This document shows, one piece after another, positions 53,642 through 62,948 of a stretch of DNA of 64,000 bases. Origin of the DNA: Snuella lapsa (lineage in GTDB: Bacteria > Bacteroidota > Bacteroidia > Flavobacteriales > Flavobacteriaceae). Positions within the stretch are counted from its first letter, which is position 1; each line of letters begins with the position of its first letter. The stretch lies in contig NZ_BAABCY010000076.1 in the NCBI RefSeq assembly GCF_039539345.1, positions 62,001-126,000 of the forward strand, read 5' to 3'. Under the pieces are notes generated by a model. That model saw only the letters and a program-made list of their open reading frames with translations. It searched no databases and had not been told where the DNA came from. A program made the position numbers and the translations under genes.

Positions 53642-54025
53642 ATGATAAAAAAATTGCCTTTAATTTTAAGAATAACCGTTGCCCTTATCTTATTACAGAC
53701 ATTACGATTTAAATTTTTTGCTCACCCTGACAGTGTTTATATTTTCACTAAACTAGGCATGGAGCCTTTTGGTAGGGTAAGCATTGGTATTATTGAACTA
53801 ATTGCTAGCATACTGATACTAATTCCTAAAACTATCTGGATAGGCTCTTTACTTACACTAGGGGTTATTGGTGGTGCTATAGTTATGCATCTAACTATTT
53901 TAGGCATTCAAGTTAATGACGATAATGGCCTCCTATTTTTAACAGCAGTAATAACCTTTATACTTTCAGCAATTATACTTTACAGAGAGAGACATGCATT
54001 ACCTAAAATTAAAGCATTACTATAA
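53642..54025 (+). CDS. DoxX-family membrane protein
   Basis: 127 residues with four membrane helices. RITVALILLQTLRFKFFAHP and the following IGIIELIASILILIP match the DoxX family, small membrane proteins of unknown electron-transfer or redox function. It is transcribed away from paralog 1 and converges with paralog 2, with a 6-base overlap of coding ends. It may belong functionally with the two flanking membrane proteins; the evidence is position only. Confidence 0.8.
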   Translation: MIKKLPLILRITVALILLQTLRFKFFAHPDSVYIFTKLGMEPFGRVSIGIIELIASILILIPKTIWIGSLLTLGVIGGAIVMHLTILGIQVNDDNGLLFLTAVITFILSAIILYRERHALPKIKALL

Positions 54026-54721
54026 AATCACTTTTCTTTCTTCACCGTTAAGTTTTGAGTGTTGAAAGAAAAAATAAAACGAAATAACTGCCAAAGTAAT
54101 GGATGAGATATTCAACAAACTCCTTTGGGTAATATACAAATAGGCTACATCTATAATTTCTGAAAAAACGATACATAAAGCACCTATAAACAAATAAAGT
54201 GACTTCTTATCATCCTTGTAAAAGTAATTTAAGAGCGCTACAGATAATAATAAAAACGTAACCACATTGTACACCAACTCCATATAATATTCACTACCCA
54301 ATTTAGCTTGAGGATCAACTATAACTTGTAAAACATATATCAAATAAACGTTCAAAATTATTAGAACAAGAATGTGTATTTTATAGTTTTTTACCACATG
54401 CCAAATACTTAAAGATTTAAATACCTCTATCAACAAGAAAACATAAGCTATTACATATAATGAATTACCTAAAAAATAATCAACATCTTTCGGGATGTAG
54501 TCGGCGATTAGAATCGATAAATCTGAAATGGAGTATACGACCAGAAACAATGAAAAGAAGATCGATCGTTTTTCCACATACAAAAAATAAATAATTGTTA
54601 CTGTAGGTAATATTAAGGATTCAAAATTATATGAAAAATCTTTATTTCCAATAAACTGAAACGCAATTGAGAGCACGTACAATAACACAACTAATCCCGT
54701 CAAGATTCTAAATTTACTCAT
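54020..54721 (-). CDS. Polytopic membrane protein, YhhN-like (paralog 2)
   Basis: 233 residues with seven or eight helices and a short polar tail (SKLNGEERK). The pattern and length follow paralog 1 (52718-53458), with low identity and the same order of helices. No catalytic residues or named family can be assigned with confidence. Its upstream region matches that of paralog 1 closely. It overlaps the DoxX gene by 6 bases at the 3' ends. Confidence 0.7.
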   Translation of the reverse strand: MSKFRILTGLVVLLYVLSIAFQFIGNKDFSYNFESLILPTVTIIYFLYVEKRSIFFSLFLVVYSISDLSILIADYIPKDVDYFLGNSLYVIAYVFLLIEVFKSLSIWHVVKNYKIHILVLIILNVYLIYVLQVIVDPQAKLGSEYYMELVYNVVTFLLLSVALLNYFYKDDKKSLYLFIGALCIVFSEIIDVAYLYITQRSLLNISSITLAVISFYFFFQHSKLNGEERKVIL

Positions 54722-54744
54722 AACAGCAATTTATGGTTACCGTA

Positions 54745-54752
54745 CAAATATA
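54745..54752 (-). promoter_or_regulatory. -7 box (TAnnTTTG) for paralog 2
   Basis: TATATTTG on the minus strand, 23 bases before the ATG, the same sequence as the box of paralog 1. Confidence 0.65.
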
Positions 54753-54770
54753 AAAAAAATTAATAAACAA

Positions 54771-54800
54771 TCGACAAAAAACACATTTTTACCGATAAAA
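54771..54800 (-). promoter_or_regulatory. Shared upstream element, copy B
   Basis: 30 bases closely matching 53511-53539 (CGACAAAA, then CACAT, then ACCGATAAAA in both). The distance to the -7 box is 18 bases against 19 in copy A. Confidence 0.6.
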
Positions 54801-54803
54801 AGT

Positions 54804-56804
54804 TTATTTTTTTATTTTTTGTAAGAATTCATACTCATTTATTATGTTAACGTTGAGTTTTTCGGCCTTCTGTTTTTTGCTGGGTCCCATATTACTTCCT
54901 GCAACAATAAAACTTGTCTTTGAAGATATAGAGCTCCCTACCTTTCCTCCATTATCTTCTATAAACTTCTTTAATTCATTACGGGATATCGATTCAAAGA
55001 CCCCTGAAACTACAATGGTTTGACCAGTCAATAAATCGGTTTGATTGGCTAATTCCTCTTCCGAAACTTCCAATTGAACACCAAATTGCCTAAGACGCTC
55101 AATAATAATCAAATTTTTATCAGACTTAAAAAACGCCTGAACACTCTGAGCTATTTTAGTCCCAATCTCATCTACATTAACCAAATCACTTTCCGTAGCA
55201 GCGGCTATATTTGAAATGTTCTTATAGTGCTTTACCAATTTTTTAGCTACCGTTTCTCCTACATAACGAATTCCGAGCGCATATAAAACACGTTCGAAAG
55301 GAATGTCAACGGATTTCGCTATACCATTAATTAAATTATCGGCACTTTTCTCTGCCATGCGCTCCAGTGGTAACACCTGCTCTTTAGTTAACTCATAAAG
55401 GTCTGAATAATTAGCTATAAGACCTGCATTTACGAGCAAAGCCACTGTTTCGCCTCCAAGTCCATCAATATCCATAGCCTTTCTTGAAATATAATGCTGT
55501 ATCCTACCTACTATTTGCGGCTTACAACCATTATAATTGGGACAATAATGCTGCGCTTCTCCTTCGTGCCTCACCAATTCTGTTTCACATTCTGGACAAT
55601 GTGTAATATACTGCACAGGTAAAGCGTCTATTTTTCGCTTACTCAGGTCGACAGCAATTATCTTTGGGATAATCTCCCCCCCTTTTTCTACAAACACCTC
55701 ATCACCTATTCTAACATCCAATTTTTCAATTTGGTCTGCATTATGCAATGAAGCTCTCTTTACGGTCGTTCCTGCCAATTCAACAGGTTCCAAATTGGCA
55801 ACAGGCGTTATTGCTCCAGTACGACCAACTTGATAGCTAATACTGTTCAGTTGGGTCGAAACCTGCTCTGCCTTAAATTTATAAGCCATAGCCCAACGCG
55901 GTGCTTTAGCCGTGTATCCTAACTCTTCCTGCTGCTGTAAACTATTAATTTTTATAACAACCCCGTCGGTTTCGTAAGGCAATTTTTGCCTGTTTATGTT
56001 CCAGTAATCTATGTATTCAAAAACTTCTTCTAATGAATTAGCTAATCGCGCTTCATTGGGCACTTTAAACCCCCATTGCCTAGCCTTATCCAAACTATCA
56101 AATTGAGTAGTAACGCCTAAATTCCTGCCTGTTAAATTATAAAGCAAACATTCTAAGGGGCGCTTAGCAACCTCGGCACTATCTTGCAGCTTCAAACTAC
56201 CTGAAGCTGTGTTTCTCGGATTCCTGTACGGTTCCTCTCCTATCTCAATACGTTCTTCGTTCATTTTATTAAACCCTTCGAAAGGCAAAACAATTTCACC
56301 CCTAATATCAAATTTATCAGGATAATCGCCTTTAAGCACCAATGGCACTGATTTTATGGTTTTAATATTAGCAGTAACATTATCACCTTGAAAGCCATCT
56401 CCTCTTGTAACAGCTTTTACCAAATTACCTTGCTCGTATGTTAAACTAATGGAAGCACCATCATACTTAAGCTCACAAGTATATTGAACATCTCCTTCAA
56501 TTATCTTTTTTATTCTATTTTCCCAATCTTTAAGATCCTCTACAGAATACGAGTTATCCAACGAATACATTCGGTACTCATGCACAATGGTTTCAAAGTT
56601 CTTTGTAACCGCTCCACCCACTCTTTGTGTTGGTGAATTGGCATCAAAAAACTCTGGATGTTTAGTTTCGAGTTCTTGTAATTCCTTTAATTTAATATCA
56701 AACTTGTAATCTGATATTACTGGTTTATCTAAAACATAATAATTATAATTGTGCTCGCGTAATTCGGCACGTAATTCCTGAATGTATTGCTTTATATTAT
56801 CCAT
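54804..56804 (-). CDS. ligA: NAD-dependent DNA ligase
   Basis: 666 residues, the usual length. The adenylated Lys113 is in CELKYDGAS. An OB fold follows, then a four-cysteine zinc finger (CPECETELVRH... to YNGCKPQ), helix-hairpin-helix repeats and a C-terminal BRCT domain (about 590-666). It seals nicks in DNA replication using NAD. It overlaps prmC by 8 bases. Confidence 0.98.
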   Translation of the reverse strand: MDNIKQYIQELRAELREHNYNYYVLDKPVISDYKFDIKLKELQELETKHPEFFDANSPTQRVGGAVTKNFETIVHEYRMYSLDNSYSVEDLKDWENRIKKIIEGDVQYTCELKYDGASISLTYEQGNLVKAVTRGDGFQGDNVTANIKTIKSVPLVLKGDYPDKFDIRGEIVLPFEGFNKMNEERIEIGEEPYRNPRNTASGSLKLQDSAEVAKRPLECLLYNLTGRNLGVTTQFDSLDKARQWGFKVPNEARLANSLEEVFEYIDYWNINRQKLPYETDGVVIKINSLQQQEELGYTAKAPRWAMAYKFKAEQVSTQLNSISYQVGRTGAITPVANLEPVELAGTTVKRASLHNADQIEKLDVRIGDEVFVEKGGEIIPKIIAVDLSKRKIDALPVQYITHCPECETELVRHEGEAQHYCPNYNGCKPQIVGRIQHYISRKAMDIDGLGGETVALLVNAGLIANYSDLYELTKEQVLPLERMAEKSADNLINGIAKSVDIPFERVLYALGIRYVGETVAKKLVKHYKNISNIAAATESDLVNVDEIGTKIAQSVQAFFKSDKNLIIIERLRQFGVQLEVSEEELANQTDLLTGQTIVVSGVFESISRNELKKFIEDNGGKVGSSISSKTSFIVAGSNMGPSKKQKAEKLNVNIINEYEFLQKIKK

Positions 56805-57672
56805 TAACTATGTTTCCTTTTATCATTCTATCTTTTTTATAGATATCCTGTTTTAATTCTATTTCTGAAAAATTGTAAGACTTTAACAATTGAATCATTT
56901 CATTACCAAGATATTCATTTATCTCAAAAAACAACATCCCCACACCTTGCAAACTTTTAACGGCCAGATTCGTTATTGCCCTGTAAAACAACAAAGGATC
57001 TTCATCTTTTACAAACAATGCCAAATGGGGTTCGTTATTTAACACGTTACCTTTCATAAATTGCTTTTCTTGCTCTCTAATATAGGGCGGGTTAGACACA
57101 ATTGCATCGAACTTTAATGATTTGAAATCTTTGCTCCAAGTGTCCGAATTTAAAATGTCGGCCTCAACATATTCAATGGCAACATCATTTAGTTCGGCAT
57201 TTCGCTTGGTCACAGTTAGAGCTTCTTTACTAACATCGAAGGCGTATACCTTTGCATTAGGTAGGTTTTTTGCCAAGGCAACAGCAATACATCCACTTCC
57301 CGTGCCAACATCTAAAATATTAAGCGTTTTATGACTTGAATGCTTTGTTTTTAACTTTAATAGAACCCATTCAACTAATTCTTCTGTTTCGGGTCTGGGT
57401 ATTAAAACATGCTCGTTGACTTTAAAATTTAGTCCATAAAATTCGGTTTGACCAATTATATACTGAATTGGCTGCTCTAATTCCAAAGCACCCAAAGCCG
57501 TTAAAATATGCTCCTCATTTCCAACTATTTCATCCGGCTTTAAGGCTAAATCAATCCTGGATACGCCATAAAAAGTTTCTATTAAAATAAAAAAAAAACT
57601 ATCAATTTCATTTTTATCATAAATACGATCCAATCTCGAATGAAATAACCTCTGTAATTCTTTAAGTTTCAA
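56797..57672 (-). CDS. prmC: Peptide chain release factor glutamine methyltransferase
   Basis: 291 residues. The N-terminal helical domain is followed by a methyltransferase with the SAM loop DVGTGSG (121-127) and the substrate motif NPPY (194-197). It methylates the GGQ glutamine of release factors RF1 and RF2. The start is TTG at 57672: the frame has no earlier ATG, and the first internal Met is far inside. The TTG ends AGAATTTG, close to but not matching a -7 box (the spacing is one base longer). Confidence 0.93.
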   Translation of the reverse strand: MKLKELQRLFHSRLDRIYDKNEIDSFFFILIETFYGVSRIDLALKPDEIVGNEEHILTALGALELEQPIQYIIGQTEFYGLNFKVNEHVLIPRPETEELVEWVLLKLKTKHSSHKTLNILDVGTGSGCIAVALAKNLPNAKVYAFDVSKEALTVTKRNAELNDVAIEYVEADILNSDTWSKDFKSLKFDAIVSNPPYIREQEKQFMKGNVLNNEPHLALFVKDEDPLLFYRAITNLAVKSLQGVGMLFFEINEYLGNEMIQLLKSYNFSEIELKQDIYKKDRMIKGNIVNG

Positions 57673-57692
57673 ATTCTATTGTTACTACTTTA

Positions 57693-58184
57693 CTATAAAT
57701 CTTTAACCATCCAAACACCACAAGCATAATGTCCTGTATTGCCGAAAGCCCTATTTAAATGTTTAAATCCGTAGGCTTCATAAATATGTATAGCTGCTTT
57801 GAGTTGTGGTGCCGACTCCAAATAACAACGCTTATAGCCTAAAGCTTTAGCTGCTTCCAAACATTTTTCAAATAATTGTTTGCCATACCCCTTCCCTCGT
57901 ATTTCGGGAGTAAAGTACATCTTCTGAATCTCACAGGTATCTGTTTCAAAATCTTTTAACGGCTTAATACCTCCGCCTCCCAGAATAAAACCACCACGGT
58001 CAATTACAAAATAGATATCATTATCATTTTGATAGGCCTCATACATATTTGGCGTTTCCTCATCAGAATAAGCCGTTCCCTCCAAAGGTATTTTAAACTC
58101 GTGGAAACACGCCCTAATGATTTGTTCTATTTGTGTATTGTCCCCTCGTTTAATTTCTCGAATAACAATAGTATCTTTACTCAC
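57693..58184 (-). CDS. GNAT-family N-acetyltransferase
   Basis: 163 residues. The acetyl-CoA loop is in EIRGKGYGKQLFEKCL (about 95-110) with the preceding strand IQKMYFTPE. It ends VYEAYGFKHLN-like text (IYEAYGFKHLN) and HYACGVWMVKDL. This is the GNAT fold. The substrate is not apparent. The start is GTG at 58184, since no in-frame ATG precedes the fold, and the gene is 20 bases from prmC. Confidence 0.85.
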   Translation of the reverse strand: MSKDTIVIREIKRGDNTQIEQIIRACFHEFKIPLEGTAYSDEETPNMYEAYQNDNDIYFVIDRGGFILGGGGIKPLKDFETDTCEIQKMYFTPEIRGKGYGKQLFEKCLEAAKALGYKRCYLESAPQLKAAIHIYEAYGFKHLNRAFGNTGHYACGVWMVKDL

Positions 58185-58194
58185 TATAAAACAT

Positions 58195-58202
58195 TAATTT
58201 TG
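58195..58202 (+). promoter_or_regulatory. -7 box (TAnnTTTG) for the LEA-ribD operon
   Basis: TAATTTTG followed by C, 36 bases before the ATG at 58239. Confidence 0.55.
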
Positions 58203-58238
58203 CGCAAGTGAAGATACGCTAAATCTAAAAAAATTAAA

Positions 58239-58691
58239 ATGAAGCACTTGATAATCTTATCAACAATATGCATCACCTTTGTTAGCTGCACCTTAAAGGA
58301 AAAGCCTGAATTTTTAAACATTAAAAACATCACAGTCTTAGAATCAACCGATAAACACATTACGCTAAGTGCTAATGCTCATTTTTTAAACCCCAACGAC
58401 ATTGGTGGTTCGTTAAAAACTGATGGAATTAAAGTATTTATTAACAATAATGAAATGGCTACAGTTTCGGCCCAAACATTTAAAGTTCCCGCAAAAAAGG
58501 AATTCTCAATTCCCCTAAAGGCTCATATCCCAAAAGACAGCTTATTCAGCAATAAAAACTTAGGAGGATTAATAGGGAGCTTATTCAGTAAAAAAGTTAA
58601 GGTACAATATAAAGGAGAAATAGCATATAACATCCTAGGGTTCTCACACACCTATGCCCTGGACAAAACTGAAACCATAAAAATCAAATAG
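58239..58691 (+). CDS. LEA type 2 family lipoprotein
   Basis: 150 residues with a lipoprotein signal (FVSC lipobox, Cys17). The body matches the LEA14-like beta sandwich (LSANAHFLNPNDIGGSLKTD, then VPAKKEFSIPLKAHIPK). These domains occur in stress-related and outer-membrane proteins; the specific role is unknown. It precedes ribD by 5 bases, which suggests co-transcription without a clear functional link. Confidence 0.83.
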   Translation: MKHLIILSTICITFVSCTLKEKPEFLNIKNITVLESTDKHITLSANAHFLNPNDIGGSLKTDGIKVFINNNEMATVSAQTFKVPAKKEFSIPLKAHIPKDSLFSNKNLGGLIGSLFSKKVKVQYKGEIAYNILGFSHTYALDKTETIKIK

Positions 58692-58696
58692 TCATA

Positions 58697-59710
58697 GTGA
58701 CAAACCACGAAGTCTATATAAAAAGATGCATTACCATTGCTAAGAATGGTCTAGGTACTACAAGGCCAAATCCCATGGTTGGCTGTGTTATTGTATATAA
58801 CGGCAGTATTATAGGCGAAGGATTCACCAGCCCCTATGGCGGCAACCATGCCGAGGTTAATGCCGTAAATTCCGTAGTCAATAAAGACCTATTAAAAAAG
58901 GCTACACTCTATGTCACTTTAGAGCCATGTTCCCACTATGGAAAAACACCTCCATGTAGCGACCTTATTATTAAACATAAAATCCCCAATGTGGTTATCG
59001 GGTGCATAGATGACCATACAAAAGTAGCTGGAAAAGGCATTGAAAAGTTAAAACAATCTGGCTGCAAGGTGACCGTTGGCGTTATGGCTAATGAATGTAA
59101 GGAACATCATAAACGCTTCTTTACTTTTCATAATAAAAAGCGCCCTTATATTATTTTAAAATGGGCAGAAACAGCCGATGGCTTTATAGCTCCATTAGCA
59201 AAAAATGAGCAAAAACCCATTTGGATAAGCAATATATATTCGCGCCAACTAACCCATAAATGGCGTACCGAGGAACAAGCCATTTTAGTAGGAAGTAACA
59301 CTGTTAAGCAGGACAATCCCTCGTTAACTGCAAGGGACTGGGTTGGCAATAACCCAATTAGGGTTATAATTAACAAAACGGGCAATCTTTCTAACGATCA
59401 TAATATATTTAACAACCAAGCTGAAACATTAGTGTTGTCGGATAAAACGCATATCGACTGGAATTCTAAAAGTACCATTGCTCAGCAAATATGCAACGTA
59501 TTGCACGAAAGGGACATTAACTCTATTATAATTGAAGGAGGCTTACAAACACTCCAATCCTTTATAAACGAAAATCTATGGGATGAAGCAAGGGTATTTA
59601 CAGGCAACTGTTGTTTCCACAAGGGCATCAAAGCGCCAGACCTAAATGGGCATTTAATAGCCAAACATTTTATAATGAACGACATTCTTAAATTATACAA
59701 AAATGATTAA
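58697..59710 (+). CDS. ribD: Bifunctional riboflavin deaminase/reductase
   Basis: 337 residues. The N-terminal deaminase (about 1-145) has the zinc site HAEVNAV and PCSHYGKTPPCSDLI. The C-terminal reductase (about 150-337) has VGSNTVKQDNPSLTAR and IIEGGLQTLQSF. It converts the diaminopyrimidine from GTP to the ribitylamino intermediate in two steps of riboflavin synthesis. The start is GTG at 58697. It overlaps the HAD gene by 8 bases. Confidence 0.96.
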   Translation: MTNHEVYIKRCITIAKNGLGTTRPNPMVGCVIVYNGSIIGEGFTSPYGGNHAEVNAVNSVVNKDLLKKATLYVTLEPCSHYGKTPPCSDLIIKHKIPNVVIGCIDDHTKVAGKGIEKLKQSGCKVTVGVMANECKEHHKRFFTFHNKKRPYIILKWAETADGFIAPLAKNEQKPIWISNIYSRQLTHKWRTEEQAILVGSNTVKQDNPSLTARDWVGNNPIRVIINKTGNLSNDHNIFNNQAETLVLSDKTHIDWNSKSTIAQQICNVLHERDINSIIIEGGLQTLQSFINENLWDEARVFTGNCCFHKGIKAPDLNGHLIAKHFIMNDILKLYKND

Positions 59711-60314
59711 AACCATCATTTTCGATTTCGGTGATGTATTTATCAATTTAGATAAAGAAAACGCCATAAAAAACATCTTTAACTTATTACAGATAGAAAA
59801 GCTTTCAGAGGAAATACTTGCAGTTAACAACCTTTACGAACAAGGTTTAGTTAGTACTGATGAATTCATTACATTCTATTTAGAAAACTTTCCTAAGCTT
59901 TCAAGACAAAACCTTATAGACGCATGGAATAGCATTTTGCTAGATTTACCTGAGCACAGGCTTAAATTTTTAAAAAACCTAAAAGCTACCACAAACTATA
60001 AACTTATTTTATTAAGCAACACAAACGAGCTTCATATAGACTGGATTAAAGAAAACATTTCTATTTACAATGCTTTTAAAAATTGTTTTGATGCCTTTTA
60101 CCTATCTCATGAAATCAATTTAAGAAAGCCCAATGCAAATATTTTCGAATTTGTTTTAAGCAAAAACAATCTAAACGCCTCCGAATGCCTCTTTATAGAT
60201 GACACCTCCGAGCATATACTATCTGCTAAGTCATTGGGCATACATACATGGAATCTCAATCCTAAGCATGAGGATGTCACAGACCTATCAAAAGTTAAAC
60301 CTGATTTATTTTAA
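59703..60314 (+). CDS. HAD-family phosphatase, YihX-like
   Basis: 203 residues. The nucleophile is Asp8 in FDFGDVFINLD; position +2 is Gly, as in the YihX group. LLSNTNELH holds motif II, LRKPNANIFEFVL motif III, and FIDDTSEHILSAKSLG motif IV. Such enzymes remove phosphate from small substrates such as glucose 1-phosphate; the substrate is unknown here. A flavin-pathway phosphatase role is possible because it overlaps ribD by 8 bases, but the sequence does not show it. Confidence 0.87.
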   Translation: MIKTIIFDFGDVFINLDKENAIKNIFNLLQIEKLSEEILAVNNLYEQGLVSTDEFITFYLENFPKLSRQNLIDAWNSILLDLPEHRLKFLKNLKATTNYKLILLSNTNELHIDWIKENISIYNAFKNCFDAFYLSHEINLRKPNANIFEFVLSKNNLNASECLFIDDTSEHILSAKSLGIHTWNLNPKHEDVTDLSKVKPDLF

Positions 60315-60319
60315 TTCTT

Positions 60320-60928
60320 TTGATTGAAAAAGACACATACAAGACCATCGACGTCGCTACTGAAAATATTTTATTTAAAGATAGAAACAGTAAGTTTTTT
60401 GGATATGCCTACCCTATAACGTCTGAAGACAACGTAAAGCATTACTTAGCCTTATTAAAAAAAGAACACCATGCGGCGAGACATTGGTGCTACGCTTATC
60501 AATTGGGAGCCGATAACGTATCTTACCGTGCCAATGACGATGGGGAGCCTAGCAATTCTGCAGGCATGCCTATTTATGGACAAATACAATCGTTTGAAGT
60601 TACCAATATATTAATTGTTGTTGTTCGCTACTTTGGCGGGGTAAAATTGGGAGTTGGCGGTTTAATAAACGCGTATAGAACGACTGCGCAATTAACACTA
60701 GAAGCATCAAACATTTTAAAAAAAACTATTAATATTGATTACGTAATTACGTTCGATTATAAAAATATGAATACGGTGATGCGCATCATAAAAGAAAAGA
60801 ACATAAATGTTACAAATCAAAAATTAGAAATGAATTGTCAAATTTTTATTTCTGTAAGAAAAAAAGATGCTAAATTAATTTACGAAACATTCAACCATCT
60901 TTTTGAAATTGAAATTGCACACGTTTAA
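60320..60928 (+). CDS. IMPACT/YigZ family protein
   Basis: 202 residues. FFGYAYPITSEDNVKHYL, HWCYAYQLGAD and NDDGEPSNSAGMPIYGQI match the YigZ/IMPACT N-domain, and VVVVRYFGGVKLGVGGLINAY-like text follows (VVRYFGGVKLGVGGL). The function is poorly known, perhaps RNA or translation related. The start is TTG at 60320, five bases after the HAD stop, with no earlier Met; it lies in CTTTTG. The gene ends overlap the convergent thioesterase gene by 4 bases. Confidence 0.88.
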   Translation: MIEKDTYKTIDVATENILFKDRNSKFFGYAYPITSEDNVKHYLALLKKEHHAARHWCYAYQLGADNVSYRANDDGEPSNSAGMPIYGQIQSFEVTNILIVVVRYFGGVKLGVGGLINAYRTTAQLTLEASNILKKTINIDYVITFDYKNMNTVMRIIKEKNINVTNQKLEMNCQIFISVRKKDAKLIYETFNHLFEIEIAHV

Positions 60929-61326
60929 TCATACCCCAAAGCTTCCAATATATATTTTGGAGCTTTAACTGGTCGTTTTGTTTCTTTATCAACAAAAACC
61001 AAAACAGTATTGGCTGTTGTTAAAATATCCCCATTTTGATTGGTTATTGTGTAGTCGAATTCAATTTTTGCAGTTGGCTTGTTTTTTAGTTGCGTTTTTA
61101 CATTAATTACCTCGTCATAACCTGCTGATTTTTTATAGTTTAACGCCATGGAAACAACAGGAAGCATAACGCCGTTATCTTCCATTTTTTTGTAGGAAAC
61201 TCCAAGCTTTCTCAACCATTCGATACGCCCCATTTCAAGGTATAACGCGTAATTGCCATGATGTACCACTCCCATTTGGTCTGTTTCACCGTATCTCACC
61301 CTTATTTGTATTTCGTCGAATTTCAT
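60925..61326 (-). CDS. Acyl-CoA thioesterase, YbgC-like hotdog fold
   Basis: 133 residues. GETDQMGVVHHGNYALYLE is the catalytic loop of the 4HBT/YbgC group with the Asp and His residues in place, followed by LEMGRIEWLRKLG. It probably hydrolyses short- or long-chain acyl-CoA or acyl-ACP. The gene runs opposite to dnaA and ends against the IMPACT gene. Confidence 0.9.
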   Translation of the reverse strand: MKFDEIQIRVRYGETDQMGVVHHGNYALYLEMGRIEWLRKLGVSYKKMEDNGVMLPVVSMALNYKKSAGYDEVINVKTQLKNKPTAKIEFDYTITNQNGDILTTANTVLVFVDKETKRPVKAPKYILEALGYD

Positions 61327-61509
61327 GTGAATATTTAAATATTTTTTTGTAGCTTCGGCAGTGGTTCAAACATGCAGAAATTTTTCTTAAAATTCAATAG
61401 CATTCGATTTTTTTTTTAAGATTTTTGTTCACATATTTGTCCCATAAAATTATCGGAAGAGATTTCCTCTCTTTTTGTCAACTAACTAAAAAAACCTCTG
61501 TAAAAAAAA
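61327..61509. promoter_or_regulatory. Intergenic region upstream of dnaA
   Basis: 183 bases between divergent genes. A single string, TTGTTCACA (61425), is one base from the DnaA box TTATNCACA. A small hairpin (AAGAGA/TCTCTT at 61457-61473) precedes T's. This does not amount to an origin of replication. Confidence 0.4.
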
Positions 61510-62937
61510 ATGAGTATAACTGCGCAATCGGTATGGAATAATTGTCTGAAATTTATAAAAGATAACATTCAACCGCAAGCATATAAAACTTGGTTTGAAC
61601 CCATAACAGCAGTTAAACTTACTGACAATGCTCTAAGCATTCAAGTGCCAAGTAAATTCTTTTATGAATGGCTAGAAGAGCATTACGTAAAGCTTCTCAA
61701 AGTTTCCCTTACTAAAGAATTGGGAGAAAAAGCCAAACTTGTTTATGTCATAAAGATGGAAAACACTTATGGCAACAAACAACCTTTTACAGAAAAAATA
61801 CCTAGTTCAAACCGAAGTGCCGTAAAATCCCAAGAAGTAGACATCCCCCTTAATAATAAGAATCCGGAATTAAGGAATCCGTTTGTTATTCCAGGTATTA
61901 GAAATGTTAAGATAGAATCTCAATTAAATCCTAATTATAGTTTCGAAAACTTTCTTGAAGGGGATTCCAACAGGCTAGCCAGAAGTGCTGGTTTAGCCGT
62001 AGCATCAAAACCTGGAGGTACGTCGTTTAACCCGCTTCTTATTTTTGGAGGCGTAGGACTTGGAAAAACACATCTCGCTCATGCTATTGGTGTGGACATT
62101 AAAGACAAATACCCTGAAAAGACAGTTCTATATATTTCGGCAGAAAAATTTACGCAACAATATATCGATTCCGTAAAGAAAAACAACCGAAATGATTTTA
62201 TTCATTTTTATCAAATTATTGACGTATTAATTATTGACGACGTTCAGTTTCTTTCTGGAAAAACAGGAACACAAGATGTCTTTTTTCATATTTTCAACCA
62301 TTTACACCAAAACGGTAAGCAGGTCATTTTAACTAGTGACAAAGCCCCTGTAGACATGCAAGACATAGAACAACGCCTACTGTCTCGCTTTAAATGGGGA
62401 CTATCTGCCGAATTACAAACACCTGATTTCGAGACACGTGTTTCTATCTTAAAAAACAAACTATATCGTGATGGCGTTGAAATGCCAGAGGAAATTATCG
62501 ACTATGTAGCCAAGAACATTAAGACGAATGTTAGGGAACTAGAAGGCGCTATTATATCTTTAATAGCCCAATCTTCATTCAACAAAAAAGAGATCACTAT
62601 TGATTTAGCGAGGGTTATCGTAGAAAAGTTTGTGAAAAATACCAAGCGAGAAGTTTCTATAGATTATATACAAAAAGTTGTTTCCGATTATTTCCAAATG
62701 GATGTTGATACATTACAGTCAAAAACAAGAAAACGACATATTGTTCAAGCTAGGCAATTAGCCATGTTCTTTGCTAAAAAATTCACCAAGGCATCGTTAG
62801 CCAGCATTGGCTCCCAAATTGGAAAACGCGATCATGCTACCGTTTTACATGCTTGCAAAACAGTAGACAACCTCACTTCCACTGATAAGCAGTTTAGAAA
62901 ATACGTAGAGGATATTACCAAAAAACTTTCCGTTTAA
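61510..62937 (+). CDS. dnaA: Chromosomal replication initiator DnaA
   Basis: 475 residues. Domain I (about 1-85) is followed by a short linker, then the AAA+ domain with Walker A GGVGLGKTH (180-188) and Walker B LIIDDVQF (near 240), and domain IV with the DNA-binding signature RDHATVLHACKTV (near 437). It binds DnaA boxes and opens the origin. The next gene starts 11 bases later. No cluster of DnaA boxes is seen nearby. Confidence 0.98.
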   Translation: MSITAQSVWNNCLKFIKDNIQPQAYKTWFEPITAVKLTDNALSIQVPSKFFYEWLEEHYVKLLKVSLTKELGEKAKLVYVIKMENTYGNKQPFTEKIPSSNRSAVKSQEVDIPLNNKNPELRNPFVIPGIRNVKIESQLNPNYSFENFLEGDSNRLARSAGLAVASKPGGTSFNPLLIFGGVGLGKTHLAHAIGVDIKDKYPEKTVLYISAEKFTQQYIDSVKKNNRNDFIHFYQIIDVLIIDDVQFLSGKTGTQDVFFHIFNHLHQNGKQVILTSDKAPVDMQDIEQRLLSRFKWGLSAELQTPDFETRVSILKNKLYRDGVEMPEEIIDYVAKNIKTNVRELEGAIISLIAQSSFNKKEITIDLARVIVEKFVKNTKREVSIDYIQKVVSDYFQMDVDTLQSKTRKRHIVQARQLAMFFAKKFTKASLASIGSQIGKRDHATVLHACKTVDNLTSTDKQFRKYVEDITKKLSV

Positions 62938-62948
62938 ATTAAGTAATA

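Noticed and set aside
61425..61433. TTGTTCACA upstream of dnaA as part of an origin of replication
   Set aside because: It is a single string with one mismatch to the DnaA box, with no cluster and no unwinding region to support it.
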